Shown here piece by piece: positions 44,701 to 53,538 of a DNA stretch of 64,000 bases (position 1 is the first letter of the stretch; every line of letters begins with the position of its first letter). The notes under the pieces are model-generated. The model was not told the DNA's origin, searched no databases, and saw only the letters and a list, made by a program, of their open reading frames with translations. The stretch is from Burkholderia cepacia (lineage in GTDB: Bacteria; Pseudomonadota; Gammaproteobacteria; Burkholderiales; Burkholderiaceae). The position numbers and the translations under genes are program-made. The stretch lies in assembly GCF_029962485.1 (NCBI RefSeq), contig NZ_CP073638.1, positions 682,001 through 746,000 of the forward strand. The letters are read 5' to 3'.

Positions 44701-46276
44701 GATGCGGCTGAGCCATCGCATCGACGGCTGCACAAAGGTTTCCGGCGCTGTCGTGCTCGTATGTGACGAGAGGGTGAGACTGGTTTCCGGCATCGCTCAA
44801 TGTTAGCGATGCAATACGCGTGATGCTGTTTGCGACTTGCGGCACGCCGTGTCGAGTGGCCGCGAGGCTGCATTCGATCGTGCGCTTCGTCGGGCCATCG
44901 TGCGCCAATTCGGTGATACGGACAAGGCAGTCTCGCGCATCCCGCTCGAAGACCCACGCGTTACCACTCGGGTCGGCCATGCGATCGACCAGCAGTTTTA
45001 GCGTTGCGTCTCCTCTGAGCGCAGGGAGCCTTTGGCGCCAATCCGGCGGTAACGAGAACGTGTATTCGATCCCAGTGTCGAGTCGCAGGACCAGCGCGCC
45101 ACCCTGCCAATACAGGGCATAGCCGTATTGCCAATCGAACACTCGAGACGGCCAGCCGTTACGGTTATCTGGAGGCAGGGTATCGAACGCGGTTGCGTGA
45201 TCCAGTAGGCGTGCTACGGCGCCTGCCATGCCATCGTGTATGACGAGCTCCAGCCGGATATCAGCTGGCGTTTGCCATCCGGTGCCAACTACACCGTCAT
45301 ATCGCGAGTTACTGGCGTAGTGTCGCTCCCAGACAAACGGCAATCGTCCCGGTACGGTGAAATCTCTTTGCTGAACGACAACCTCCCCCGTCGTAGCATC
45401 GACGGGCTCCGCTTTCAGCACATTGCATCGCAAGAACCCCGACTTCAGATTCAGCTTGTCCGCCAGCGCCTTCGCCCACTTGCTTCCGCGAAAGGCCTTG
45501 AACAACCCCTTCGCCGCCGCAGCCATGTTCATGATCGGCGGCCCGCCCACCAACACCGGCCGCCCTGCCGGGATCGGCAACATCACCGAACTCGGCATCG
45601 ACGGATAAGTCCGATCGGTATGCGCGCTGTTATGTGGAGGCGGCTCCATCCCGATCGACCAGCAACTCAACGCCTCCAGCGCCATGTACGACATCGGATC
45701 GTTGTTGGCGAGTACCGTCTTGCTGCCCATGAACGATTCCCCGTCGTTCGACGGTTCAACATCTTCAGGCGGCGGTGCAAACGATTCGCCAAGCGGAAAA
45801 TGCAACCCCGGAACGTGATACGCATGCGTCCCTGCCGTGGCACGCATCATCCCGTTCACGAAAATCGGCCTGCCGCTGCTGCCCCCTGCCCCGACGTTCG
45901 AGCCAAGATCGTCGTTGATGCGGCTCTTGATCTTGTTGGCCTCGTTCGCGAGCTTCATCGCCTCCACGACGGTGTCAGGCAACTTGCCGCCGCCCATCAA
46001 TTCATTGACCTGCCGGTTCGCTTCTTCGGCGAGGTGTTCCAGCTTCTTCACGTCTTCGGGATGATCTTCGATGTATTGAGTCAGCTTCTCCTGTGCGATC
46101 ATCGTTGCAATGCAGCCGACCACGGCCTTTGCGGCCTGGATGTACTCGCGCTTGTCGAGCATGAACCCGACATGAGGATGCGGCAGGAACACCGGCGGCG
46201 TACCGGGCGTGACCAGTACAGAATGAACGTCTACGCCAACCACGGGATCGAGATGCTTAACAGCTAGAAGTGCCAC
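41708..46276 (-). CDS. Rhs polymorphic toxin with PAAR-like N-terminus
   Basis: The 1522-residue protein starts at a GTG. Residues about 1-290 form a PAAR-like, DUF4150-type head (VFLPHPHVGF; Pro/Gly/His-rich blocks to GRPVLVGGPPIMNM). A DUF6531 region follows (about 310-360, GEVVVQQRDFTVPGRLPFVW), then more than 30 YD repeats forming the shell (to about 1330), and the core end motif (YFDPDIGQFVSQDPVGLYGG ... FRWGDPWGL, about 1383), where the tip is self-cleaved in characterised Rhs proteins. The roughly 139-residue toxin (from VYEQTQITSGSVFRGAGSG) is low-GC and unrecognised. VFRGAG and ISTKP could be the R and S/T of an ADP-ribosyltransferase-like fold, but this is a weak guess. It loads on the upstream VgrG. 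Confidence 0.88.
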   Translation of the reverse strand: MALLAVKHLDPVVGVDVHSVLVTPGTPPVFLPHPHVGFMLDKREYIQAAKAVVGCIATMIAQEKLTQYIEDHPEDVKKLEHLAEEANRQVNELMGGGKLPDTVVEAMKLANEANKIKSRINDDLGSNVGAGGSSGRPIFVNGMMRATAGTHAYHVPGLHFPLGESFAPPPEDVEPSNDGESFMGSKTVLANNDPMSYMALEALSCWSIGMEPPPHNSAHTDRTYPSMPSSVMLPIPAGRPVLVGGPPIMNMAAAAKGLFKAFRGSKWAKALADKLNLKSGFLRCNVLKAEPVDATTGEVVVQQRDFTVPGRLPFVWERHYASNSRYDGVVGTGWQTPADIRLELVIHDGMAGAVARLLDHATAFDTLPPDNRNGWPSRVFDWQYGYALYWQGGALVLRLDTGIEYTFSLPPDWRQRLPALRGDATLKLLVDRMADPSGNAWVFERDARDCLVRITELAHDGPTKRTIECSLAATRHGVPQVANSITRIASLTLSDAGNQSHPLVTYEHDSAGNLCAAVDAMAQPHRFVYANDHRIVKHTSARGVSFYYAYQEGEDGLPCVKRAWGDDGLFDYRFSYNYAAKETTITDSRGNRSTLQLDERRIPVAEIDPRGALTSYRYDAQGRTSARIDPVGRTTAWQYDRHGNLVSQILPDGSTTHTRYNEDHRPVCMTFGGGRQWLYQWDSRGNLLTRIHPSGAIFRHSYDRRGQLVERIGPRGAITRFDYDSDGNLSTQTDALGRCTRYRHDPRGNLVEVVDTLNQHHLFSYDRNGNLIRVTEPGGREIHCLYDPDGNLIRYRDPSAQVTTMEYTALGQVRKRIAADGTVVEYRFDTEEQLIGIVNQRGELYALERNELGQVTKETDYWGQTRHYRYGPSGELIESVDPMGRTVGYLYDRLGRLTEKHTTASEPGRNTQVDRFEYDRNGDLITASNPSCSVSFRYDDDGRVVEERQGGAFTITSDYDIAGNRTERKTRLVADNQIVEHTVRYEYDLSDALTSIEVDGNPLVAIERDEFGRISVEQLGANLRREFAYEPGSRISSQRTLLDTSALFASQYTYDLNGELTDRHDERGTEHFQYDPVGQIVTHTNPAGRLRRFIYDPVGDLLRTRVSERRSAEPVTRPSAWIRDGEFENCYFAFDRAGNLIRKQSTEHELALHWDSTGQLTEAEETRSVNAASKHLSSHVLARYDYDALRRRVRKLVTERDASGSSTTRSSHFFWDAATLVAEYATERGEQGNSKRIATPGESSESHRCFAYEWIYYPTTFRPLAALHQNFSTEQPTFQYETTYFYQTDPNGAAVRMHDSKGNVAWEASYGPTGHAGFFHGRIAQPIRLQGQYFDDESGLHYNWHRYFDPDIGQFVSQDPVGLYGGTHPYKFAPNIFRWGDPWGLVYEQTQITSGSVFRGAGSGQPLFSPTAGDVAHYAQHENMAGISTKPKYNTQAQKFFEKKEADVYEVDVSKLRNLEVWDDGSKKGVHASIMPSSEYLERRKLSMLDVLQEWARNKEGHELTKEISAASTCVVKRSEEA

Positions 46277-46291
46277 GTTGTCGGCCCCCGC

Positions 46292-47557
46292 TCAACGCCC
46301 GCCACGCAACGCCGCGACTTTTTCGCTGAGCGCGTTACGTCGCCGGTCATGAGCCCCCAACTGCAACACCATCCACTCGACCACCATCGGCAGATTGCTG
46401 TTCACCCGCATCGGCTCGTCAATCATCAACCCTGCATCGAGCGCATTGAACCCGGCCTCCAGCGCATGCTCGCGCTCGCCTGCCCGCTCCCAGCACACGG
46501 CGCTCATCCGCCACGCCTCAACCGTCATCAACCCGTCCTTCGCCGCCGTGGTCGACGCAGCCGCACGCTCGTAGCAATAAGCCGAGTGCGCATAATCCTT
46601 GTGCGTCAAATGCACGCTCGCCTCGCCGAACAACCCGTTCGCCACGAGCTTGTGCCCTGCCGGATGCCCGGCTTCAACCGCCCGCGTACCGCTGCTGGCC
46701 GCGCGCCGATACGCATCGATCGCCTTCTCCCGATCACGCCATTTCAGATACGCGGCCCCCGCGATCAGATGCACGACCACGCACTGATCGAACCACTGCT
46801 CGTGCTCCGCGACCTTCAGCGCCGCCGCACGCAGTTCCTCCAGCCGAGCGGGATTGTTGCCTTCGATCATCTCGGTCAGCATCACGAAATGCCGTCGAAA
46901 CTCCCCGCTCGGCCCGCGCTCGCCCGATTCCGCCAGCAGTTCACGCGGCACGCTCGCCATCGAATACTTGCCGTGCACGACGCACACCGCGGCGCGATGC
47001 CGTTGCATCAACGCAGCAAACGGCGCGATATCGATACGCGGCACGACGAAGCGCACGCGCTCGGCGAGCTGCGGCGCGACCGCGATGATCGACAGCAAAT
47101 CGTCCATCCACCGCACCCATGCCACGTTATCCCGCACTTTCGCCGGCTCCATCACGAACACCATCGCCGGAAAAACATCCGGATGGTGCTGCATCAGGCT
47201 GTCGGTAACCGCGAACAGAAACAGCACGGGATTCTTGCCGTCGTCATACGGCGGCTGCCAGTCCGCCCGTACGCCCTGCGCAGCGGACCCCTCTCGCCGG
47301 CTGTCGTAGAACGCGATGAGTTCATCCGTCAATGCCTTGGCATAACCCGCTTCATTGACGAACGACGCGCGCATCGTCCTGACCGCACACGATGTCTCGT
47401 CCTGAATCTGGAAATACAGCCGCACGAGTTCCGCATCCGTCTCGTCGGTCTGCCAGATCATCAATCGCGCATCCTGCTCTTTCGCGAAACTCATCCAGTC
47501 CGAATGCGCATTCATGAACCTGCGCTCTATCGGATTGGTTGGCTGCCAGTTCTGCAT
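46292..47557 (-). CDS. TPR-like protein between vgrG and rhs, candidate toxin loader
   Basis: The 421-residue soluble protein has an alpha/beta N-terminal half (residues about 1-215, with FVMEPAKVRDNVAWVRWMDD) and a C-terminal half of helical tetratricopeptide-like repeats (about 225-400; AAYLKWRDREKAIDAYRRAA, DYAHSAYCYERAAASTTAAK, ECALEAG-type helices). It starts 15 nt after vgrG and ends 15 nt before rhs, in the same unit. It is not a DUF1795 (Eag) chaperone. Its place suggests that it links Rhs to VgrG or stabilises Rhs before firing. The function is inferred only from context. Confidence 0.75.
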   Translation of the reverse strand: MQNWQPTNPIERRFMNAHSDWMSFAKEQDARLMIWQTDETDAELVRLYFQIQDETSCAVRTMRASFVNEAGYAKALTDELIAFYDSRREGSAAQGVRADWQPPYDDGKNPVLFLFAVTDSLMQHHPDVFPAMVFVMEPAKVRDNVAWVRWMDDLLSIIAVAPQLAERVRFVVPRIDIAPFAALMQRHRAAVCVVHGKYSMASVPRELLAESGERGPSGEFRRHFVMLTEMIEGNNPARLEELRAAALKVAEHEQWFDQCVVVHLIAGAAYLKWRDREKAIDAYRRAASSGTRAVEAGHPAGHKLVANGLFGEASVHLTHKDYAHSAYCYERAAASTTAAKDGLMTVEAWRMSAVCWERAGEREHALEAGFNALDAGLMIDEPMRVNSNLPMVVEWMVLQLGAHDRRRNALSEKVAALRGGR

Positions 47558-47572
47558 TCGTGCGAGCCTCCG

Positions 47573-49777
47573 TCACGGATTCAGTTTCAGGACGGCGCCT
47601 TCGACCGTGTGCTCGGCGGTCGCCGACGACGTCACCGTCTTGCCGTTCACGCTGTGGCTGTTCGTGCCGGTCGATGTGACATTGACACCCTGGATCGTGA
47701 TCGTGCCGTCGCTCTTCATCACGATGCTCGAATTCCCGCAGACGAGCGAAAGCCGATCGCCGGCGTTGACGGTCACCTGATGCTGTACGTTCGTCGTATG
47801 GTTCGCCCCGACGTTGACGGTGTGTTCTCCGCCGACCGTGTGCGTATGGGCTTTGGCGATCGTCGACGTTCGTGTACCGATTTCTTCGGTATGCGCCGAT
47901 GCAACCAGCGTCTTCATGTCCTGCGACGTCGTCTGGTACATCTGCCCGACGTTCAGTGTCTTGGCTTCGCCGATCGTTTCGGTTTTGCCATGCGTGACCG
48001 TTTCCGTGTGGCTGCCGCCGATCGTCGCGGCACGATCCGACGCGATCGTCACGGTCTCGTTCTTCCCGACCGTTCGCGTCCGGTTTCCGCCCACCCCATG
48101 CGTTTCATCCACGCCAATCTGCGCAACCCGGTTCTGCCCGATATTGACCGTCTCGTTCTGCCCCACACTCCGCTGCCGGTTGTTCTTCACCTGCATCGTC
48201 TCGTCGTTCCCGACCGTATGCGTATGGTTGTTCCCGACCGACAACGTGTGATCGGCCTCCGTCTCCGCATCGAAATTCCTTTCCGCGTGCATCCACAGCT
48301 GCTCGGCGCCCTTCTTGTCCTCAAACCGGAACGCATTGGCGTGGTCGGTCGTCCCGCCTGGCGACGACCGTGACAGCAATCCGCTCTGCGTCGCACTCCC
48401 CGGCAGCCCCCACGGCGGCATCTTCTCGCCGTTGAAAACCCGTCCGGTGACGATCGGCTCATCCGGATCGCCGTTCAGGAAGTCGACGACGACTTCATCA
48501 CCCACCCGCGGAATCTGCACGCCCCCGAATCCACCACCGGCCCAAGGACTCGACACCCGCACCCAGCACGACGAATCCTGATTGCTCTGCCCATACCGAT
48601 CCCAGCGAAACTGCAACTTCACGCGCCCATACTGATCGGTCCAGATTTCCTCCCCCGGCGGCCCGACGACGGTCGCCGTCTGCGGCCCATTGGTACGCGG
48701 CCTCGGCGTATCGCGCGGTGACCGGTAAGGCAGGCTTGACGGCTGAACGAGCATCATCGTCTGGTGCACCACAGCCTCCGCGCCCTGGTCGCTCGCATAG
48801 GCGTTCTCCTGAAACCGGTACTGGCACCGCACGATCAAATACTCACGGTTCTGGTCCGCACGCGGACAATGCGCGAGCGTGAACAGGTAACCCGGCGCAG
48901 CACCGCGCACGTCGGTATCCGCACTCGCCCGCTCATGCTCAGCCTGCTGCTCCTCGAGCCTCACGCGGCTGTAATGCGCGCCGGGCGCATCGTCGCGATA
49001 ACCGCCCGGCCACTCAAACGACGCGAAGCTGTCGTGATCATGACCACGCGGATCGACTTTCTGCGACGAAAGGTCGGCCCGCGGCTTCGTGTAATCGTAG
49101 TCGGTGGTCTGATGCTTGCCGACGCTCACCTCCTGCGCGGGCAGCCAGCCGTCGATATGCTCCTCGTCGGCGATCGCGGTGCGGTCGCGCGCGATGTACG
49201 GAATCGTCTCGTAGCCGGGCAGCGCGGTATGCGACGACATCGCGTCGCCGAGCATCAGCGTATGCGAGTCCTCCGCATGGCGGAACCAGTAATAGATGCC
49301 CTCGAACTCCATCAGCCGCGACACGAACGCGGCATCGGTCTCGTTGTATTGCACGCAGTACTCGCGCGGAACGTACGTTTCCGCGAGGTGGTTCTCGATC
49401 GGAAAGCCGTATATCGACAGCACTTCCTGCACGATCTCGGGCACGGTCTTGTTCTGGAAGATCCGGCAGTCGGAACGGCGCGTCGCGAGCCACAACCATG
49501 GGCGCACGATCAGGTCATAGCCGTAGTACCGCGCGGCACGCCGACCGGCGAGTGTTGCGCGCGCAACGATTCCGTTCAGATAACGCGTCGACTGGTCCTG
49601 CTGTTCGATCCGCACCGTCACGGGCTTGCCTAGCATGTCCTTCAGCGACAGGCTGTGGCTGTCGGCGAGCGCCTCGATCCGGAATTCGAACAGCCGGCCG
49701 AGTTCGTCGCTACCGTCGAGCGTATGGAACTTGAGGTCGTCGCCATGCGGGCTGTCGAGTGTGAATACGCGATTCAA
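47573..49777 (-). CDS. vgrG: VgrG spike protein of the main T6SS cluster
   Basis: The 734-residue VgrG has the gp27-like base with WRY-type loops, the OB-fold (about 390-470; YGRVKLQFRWDRYGQSNQDS), and a long C-terminal beta-prism built from short repeats of the type VGxNxT (about residues 545-690). It has no large cargo extension. The start is a TTG at 49777 that overlaps the clpV stop (TTGA), with a perfect AGGAGG 7 nt upstream; no in-frame ATG fits. It ends 15 nt before the TPR-like gene. It presumably carries the Rhs toxin through the Rhs PAAR-like head. Confidence 0.92.
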   Translation of the reverse strand: MNRVFTLDSPHGDDLKFHTLDGSDELGRLFEFRIEALADSHSLSLKDMLGKPVTVRIEQQDQSTRYLNGIVARATLAGRRAARYYGYDLIVRPWLWLATRRSDCRIFQNKTVPEIVQEVLSIYGFPIENHLAETYVPREYCVQYNETDAAFVSRLMEFEGIYYWFRHAEDSHTLMLGDAMSSHTALPGYETIPYIARDRTAIADEEHIDGWLPAQEVSVGKHQTTDYDYTKPRADLSSQKVDPRGHDHDSFASFEWPGGYRDDAPGAHYSRVRLEEQQAEHERASADTDVRGAAPGYLFTLAHCPRADQNREYLIVRCQYRFQENAYASDQGAEAVVHQTMMLVQPSSLPYRSPRDTPRPRTNGPQTATVVGPPGEEIWTDQYGRVKLQFRWDRYGQSNQDSSCWVRVSSPWAGGGFGGVQIPRVGDEVVVDFLNGDPDEPIVTGRVFNGEKMPPWGLPGSATQSGLLSRSSPGGTTDHANAFRFEDKKGAEQLWMHAERNFDAETEADHTLSVGNNHTHTVGNDETMQVKNNRQRSVGQNETVNIGQNRVAQIGVDETHGVGGNRTRTVGKNETVTIASDRAATIGGSHTETVTHGKTETIGEAKTLNVGQMYQTTSQDMKTLVASAHTEEIGTRTSTIAKAHTHTVGGEHTVNVGANHTTNVQHQVTVNAGDRLSLVCGNSSIVMKSDGTITIQGVNVTSTGTNSHSVNGKTVTSSATAEHTVEGAVLKLNP

Positions 49778-52434
49778 GTCGTTTCCTCCTCGTCGAACCG
49801 GTAAGCGAATTCGCCGTCGGCCGCGCTCACCTCGATCGACGCCAGCGCGCGCCCTTCGAGCGTGGCCTGCAGGATCGCGCGGCTGATGCGTGGCATCACG
49901 GTATGCGTGAGGATCGCGTCGACCATACGGCCGCCGGATTCGATGGTCCGGCAGCGTTCGACGATCAGCGCGGTCGCCGCGTCGGTACAGTGCAGCCGGA
50001 TGCCGTGATGCGCGTCGATTCGCTTCTCGACACGCCGCAACTGCAGCGCGACGATCCGGGCGAGCGTCGCGTCGGTCAGCGGGTAATACGGCACGACGGT
50101 GAGCCGGCCGAGCAGCGCGGCCGGAAACACGTCGAGCAGCGGCGCGCGCAGTGCATCGGCGAGCGTGTGCGTGTCGGGCAGGCACTCGGGGTCGCGGCAT
50201 AGCTCCATCACGCGATCGGCGCCGACATTCGACGTCAGCAAGATCACGGTATGGCGGAAATCGATGTCGCGCCCTTCACCGTCCTCCATCCAGCCCTTGT
50301 CGAACACCTGGAAGAAAATCTCGTGCACGTCGCGGTGCGCCTTCTCGATCTCGTCGAGCAGCACGACGCTGTACGGCCGGCGGCGCACGGCCTCGGTCAG
50401 CACCCCGCCCTGCCCGTAGCCGACATAGCCGGGCGGCGCGCCTTTCAGCGTCGACACGGTGTGCGCCTCCTGGAACTCGCTCATGTTGATCGTGATTGCG
50501 TTGTGCTCACCGCCGTACAGCGTGTCGGCGAGCGCAAGCGCGGTTTCGGTCTTGCCGACGCCGGACGGGCCGCACAGCAGGAACACGCCATGCGGCTTGG
50601 TCGGATCGTCGAGCTTCGCGCGTGCGGTCTGGATCCGCTCGGCGATCAGTTCGACCACATGCCGCTGCCCCACGACGCGTTCGCCGAGCGTATCGGCGAG
50701 CTTCAGCACGGCCTGCGTCTCGTCGCGCACCATCCGGCCAAGCGGAATGCCGGTCCAGTCGGCGACGACGGCCGCCACCGCGTGCGTGTCGACCGCGGGC
50801 AGCACGAGCGGCGCATCGCCCTGCAGGTCGGCCAGCGCCTGCTGGGCGGCGGCGAGGCGCGCCTGCGCGGCGGCACGGTCGTCTGCATCGAGCGTGTGCG
50901 ACGGATCATCGTCGAGCAACAAGGCGCGCGATTCGACGATTGCCGCCAACGCGTCGCGTTCGGTTTGCCAGCGAGTGTCGAGGCGGTCGAGTTCCGCCCG
51001 TGCCGCCGAAATCTCGGTGCCGATCGCGTCGCGCCGCGCGATATCGCCAGTGCCGAGCGCGCACTCGCGCCCGATCCGCTCCTGCTCGACGCGCAGGCCG
51101 TCGATGCGGTGGCGCGCGTCCTCGATCGGCGCGGGCACCGCGTGCTGGCTGACAGCGACGCGCGCGCATGCCGTATCGAGCAGACTGATCGCCTTGTCCG
51201 GCAACTGGCGGGCGGGAACGTACCGGTGCGACAGCGTGACGGCGGCCTGAAGCGCGTCGTCGAGCACGAGTACGCGGTGATGGGCCTCGAGCTTCGCGGC
51301 CAGGCCGCGCAGCATGGTCAGCGCGGCCGCTTCTTCCGGTTCGTGCACGTGGACGAGCTGGAAGCGCCGCGTCAGCGCGGGATCCTTCTCGACGTACTGC
51401 TTGTACTCGGACCACGTGGTCGCGCCGATCGTGCGCAGCAAGCCGCGCGCGAGCGCCGGTTTCAGCAGGTTCGCGGCGTCGCCGGTGCCGGCCGCCCCGC
51501 CCGCGCCGACGAGCGTATGCACTTCGTCGATGAACAGGATCGCCGGCCGCTCGGACGACATCGCTTCGTCGATCACGCCGCGCAAGCGGCTCTCGAACTC
51601 GCCCTTCACGCTCGCGCCGGCCTGCAGCAGGCCGATGTCGAGCAGATACAGCGCGACGTCGCGCAGTGACGGCGGTACGTCGCCGGCGGCGATCCGCAGC
51701 GCGAAACCTTCCGCGACGGCAGTCTTGCCGACGCCGGCCTCGCCGACCAGCAACGGGTTGTTCTGCCGGCGCCGCAGAAGGATGTCGACGATCTGGCGGA
51801 TCTCGGCGTCGCGGCCGACGACGGGGTCGATCTCGCCGGCCCGCGCACGGGCGGTCAGGTCGACGGCGAAGCGTGCGAGTGCCGAGCCTTCGGTAGAGGT
51901 GGTCGCGCCGCGCATCGCCGTGTCGCCGCCCGGCACAGCCTGCCCGGCCGGTGGCGCTTCCGGCGAGCCTTCGACGATCGATTCGAGCGCGTCAGCGAGC
52001 ACGTCGGGCACGATGCGCTCGAATTCGCGCGTGATCGCCACCAGCACGTTGCGCAACTGCGGCGTCTTCAGGATCGCGAGCAGCAGCACCGCGCCGCGAA
52101 TGCGCGTCGCGTCGTACTTCAGCGTCGCATAGACCCACGCGCGCTCGACCGCGTCGTCGATATGCACCGACAGGTCCGACACCGATCCCGCGCCGCGCGG
52201 CAACTTGTCGAGCGCGGCGACGAGGCCGCGATCGATTGCGGCCTCGTCGATCTCGAAGCGGCGCAACACGCGCTGCAGGTCGCCGTCGGGCCGCTGCAGC
52301 ATCTGCTTGAACCAGTGCGCGAGTTCGACGTACGGATTGCCGCGCAGCCGGCAGAACCCGGTCGCCTGCTCGAGCGTCTCGTAGAGGAACGGATTCAGTT
52401 TTCCGAACAGGTTGACGCGGCCGATATCGGACAT
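49774..52434 (-). CDS. clpV: T6SS AAA+ ATPase ClpV (TssH)
   Basis: The 886-residue double-AAA+ ATPase disassembles the contracted TssB/TssC sheath in the cytoplasm. The N-terminal domain (about 1-160) is followed by AAA module 1 with Walker A GEAGVGKTA near residue 232 and Walker B ILFIDEVHTL, a coiled middle domain (about 420-550), and AAA module 2 with Walker A GPSGVGKTE near 621 and VVLLDEIEKAH. Length and order match the family. The stop overlaps the vgrG TTG start, and the gene begins 12 nt after tssG. Confidence 0.95.
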   Translation of the reverse strand: MSDIGRVNLFGKLNPFLYETLEQATGFCRLRGNPYVELAHWFKQMLQRPDGDLQRVLRRFEIDEAAIDRGLVAALDKLPRGAGSVSDLSVHIDDAVERAWVYATLKYDATRIRGAVLLLAILKTPQLRNVLVAITREFERIVPDVLADALESIVEGSPEAPPAGQAVPGGDTAMRGATTSTEGSALARFAVDLTARARAGEIDPVVGRDAEIRQIVDILLRRRQNNPLLVGEAGVGKTAVAEGFALRIAAGDVPPSLRDVALYLLDIGLLQAGASVKGEFESRLRGVIDEAMSSERPAILFIDEVHTLVGAGGAAGTGDAANLLKPALARGLLRTIGATTWSEYKQYVEKDPALTRRFQLVHVHEPEEAAALTMLRGLAAKLEAHHRVLVLDDALQAAVTLSHRYVPARQLPDKAISLLDTACARVAVSQHAVPAPIEDARHRIDGLRVEQERIGRECALGTGDIARRDAIGTEISAARAELDRLDTRWQTERDALAAIVESRALLLDDDPSHTLDADDRAAAQARLAAAQQALADLQGDAPLVLPAVDTHAVAAVVADWTGIPLGRMVRDETQAVLKLADTLGERVVGQRHVVELIAERIQTARAKLDDPTKPHGVFLLCGPSGVGKTETALALADTLYGGEHNAITINMSEFQEAHTVSTLKGAPPGYVGYGQGGVLTEAVRRRPYSVVLLDEIEKAHRDVHEIFFQVFDKGWMEDGEGRDIDFRHTVILLTSNVGADRVMELCRDPECLPDTHTLADALRAPLLDVFPAALLGRLTVVPYYPLTDATLARIVALQLRRVEKRIDAHHGIRLHCTDAATALIVERCRTIESGGRMVDAILTHTVMPRISRAILQATLEGRALASIEVSAADGEFAYRFDEEETT

Positions 52435-52446
52435 GACGGTTCCCGG

Positions 52447-53538
52447 TTAGGCGGTTTCGCGATGAAGGGGCGTGCCGCCGCGCCGCACGTCGTAGCGGAC
52501 GACGAGGTCGCGCGCCGGGCCCGGTTCGAGCCGCTGCCCGAGCCACGCGGTGCGGCCGATGCCCTGCGGCGCGCCGAGCGCGATCGCCGGCACTGCGTCG
52601 GCCGCCAGTTCCAGCTGCACGTCCCAGTCGAATTCGATGCCGACGTACTCGCGCACCCATTGCGCGAGCTGCCGCGCGTGTGGGCCGCCCGGCAGGAAGC
52701 GGCGATACGCATCGAGCGTCAGCGGGCCGAGCACGATCCGGAAACGCGACTGCGCGTCGCGCACCGCGATGCCAAGCGCGACGGCGCCGACGCGCAACGT
52801 CGGCCGCGTCGCATGGATCGTGCAGCGCTGCGAGTGCTCGATCGCGACCCACTGCGGCACGTGCTCGACGATGCGCGCGTCGACGCCGAAATGCCGGCGC
52901 AGGATCTGCACGAGCCCTTCCGGGTTGCGCGTGTGCCGCACGAGATGGCCCGCGTGGAAATAGCGCGCATGCGGCGCGAGCGTGTCGGCGTCGGCAGGCG
53001 CGGCCGGCGTGTCGCCATGCGCGACGCGCCCGATCAGGCTCGCGATATAGCCGTCGAACCGTGCGCGCCCGGGCCGATCGAGGCTCACCGTCGGCTGTGC
53101 GTCGGCCCACGCGCGGTAGAACAGCAGGATCAGCCGGTGATGGAACAGATCGGCGAATGCGGCAAACGTCGGGTCGTCGTGCTGCGCCGCGCGTTCGTGT
53201 GCGTATTCGGTCAGGTGCGTCGGCAGCGGCCCGTTCGGGCCGAACAGTCCGAAACCGTGGATCGCGATGCGCGGCGGCATGGCGCCGTCGTCGTCGTGGA
53301 TGCCGGCCAGCATCGACGCGGCGAACGCGAGCGACGGCTGCTGCCCGAGCCGCACCGGTTCGTCGCGCGGCCGGGTGGCGCGCCCGAGCGGCGGGCGTCC
53401 GGGCGCCAGCGCATCGAGCCAGCGCAGCGCCTGGAACAGGTCGTAGCCGTGCGGCGCGGCACGCAGCCGTGCCCACCACGCGTCGCGGCGCGCGTCGGCG
53501 GCGGCCGGCTGAATGCCGGATGACGGTTCGCGTTTCAT
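52447..53538 (-). CDS. tssG: T6SS baseplate protein TssG (ImpH/VasB)
   Basis: The 363-residue baseplate wedge protein works with TssE, TssF and TssK. It has the family opening WWARLRAAPHGYDLFQALRWLD and later FGPNGPLPTHLTEYAHER and LFHHRLILLFYRAWADAQPT. The ATG at 53538 overlaps the tssF stop (ATGA), which defines the start; a much longer frame to 54540 is an out-of-frame shadow of tssF. It is cytoplasmic, near the baseplate complex. Confidence 0.93.
   Translation of the reverse strand: MKREPSSGIQPAAADARRDAWWARLRAAPHGYDLFQALRWLDALAPGRPPLGRATRPRDEPVRLGQQPSLAFAASMLAGIHDDDGAMPPRIAIHGFGLFGPNGPLPTHLTEYAHERAAQHDDPTFAAFADLFHHRLILLFYRAWADAQPTVSLDRPGRARFDGYIASLIGRVAHGDTPAAPADADTLAPHARYFHAGHLVRHTRNPEGLVQILRRHFGVDARIVEHVPQWVAIEHSQRCTIHATRPTLRVGAVALGIAVRDAQSRFRIVLGPLTLDAYRRFLPGGPHARQLAQWVREYVGIEFDWDVQLELAADAVPAIALGAPQGIGRTAWLGQRLEPGPARDLVVRYDVRRGGTPLHRETA

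Noticed and set aside
42130..45400. Many similar short segments in the Rhs gene
   Set aside because: These are the YD repeats of the Rhs shell, not a mobile or regulatory repeat.
45236..46267. 343-residue plus-strand frame opposite the Rhs head
   Set aside because: Composition is that of an antisense frame (Arg/His-rich), and the minus-strand Rhs protein fits known architecture.
47800..48260. Regular short DNA repeats resembling a CRISPR array
   Set aside because: They encode the VGxNxT beta-prism repeats of VgrG; repeat units are degenerate and in frame, without constant repeats and unique spacers.
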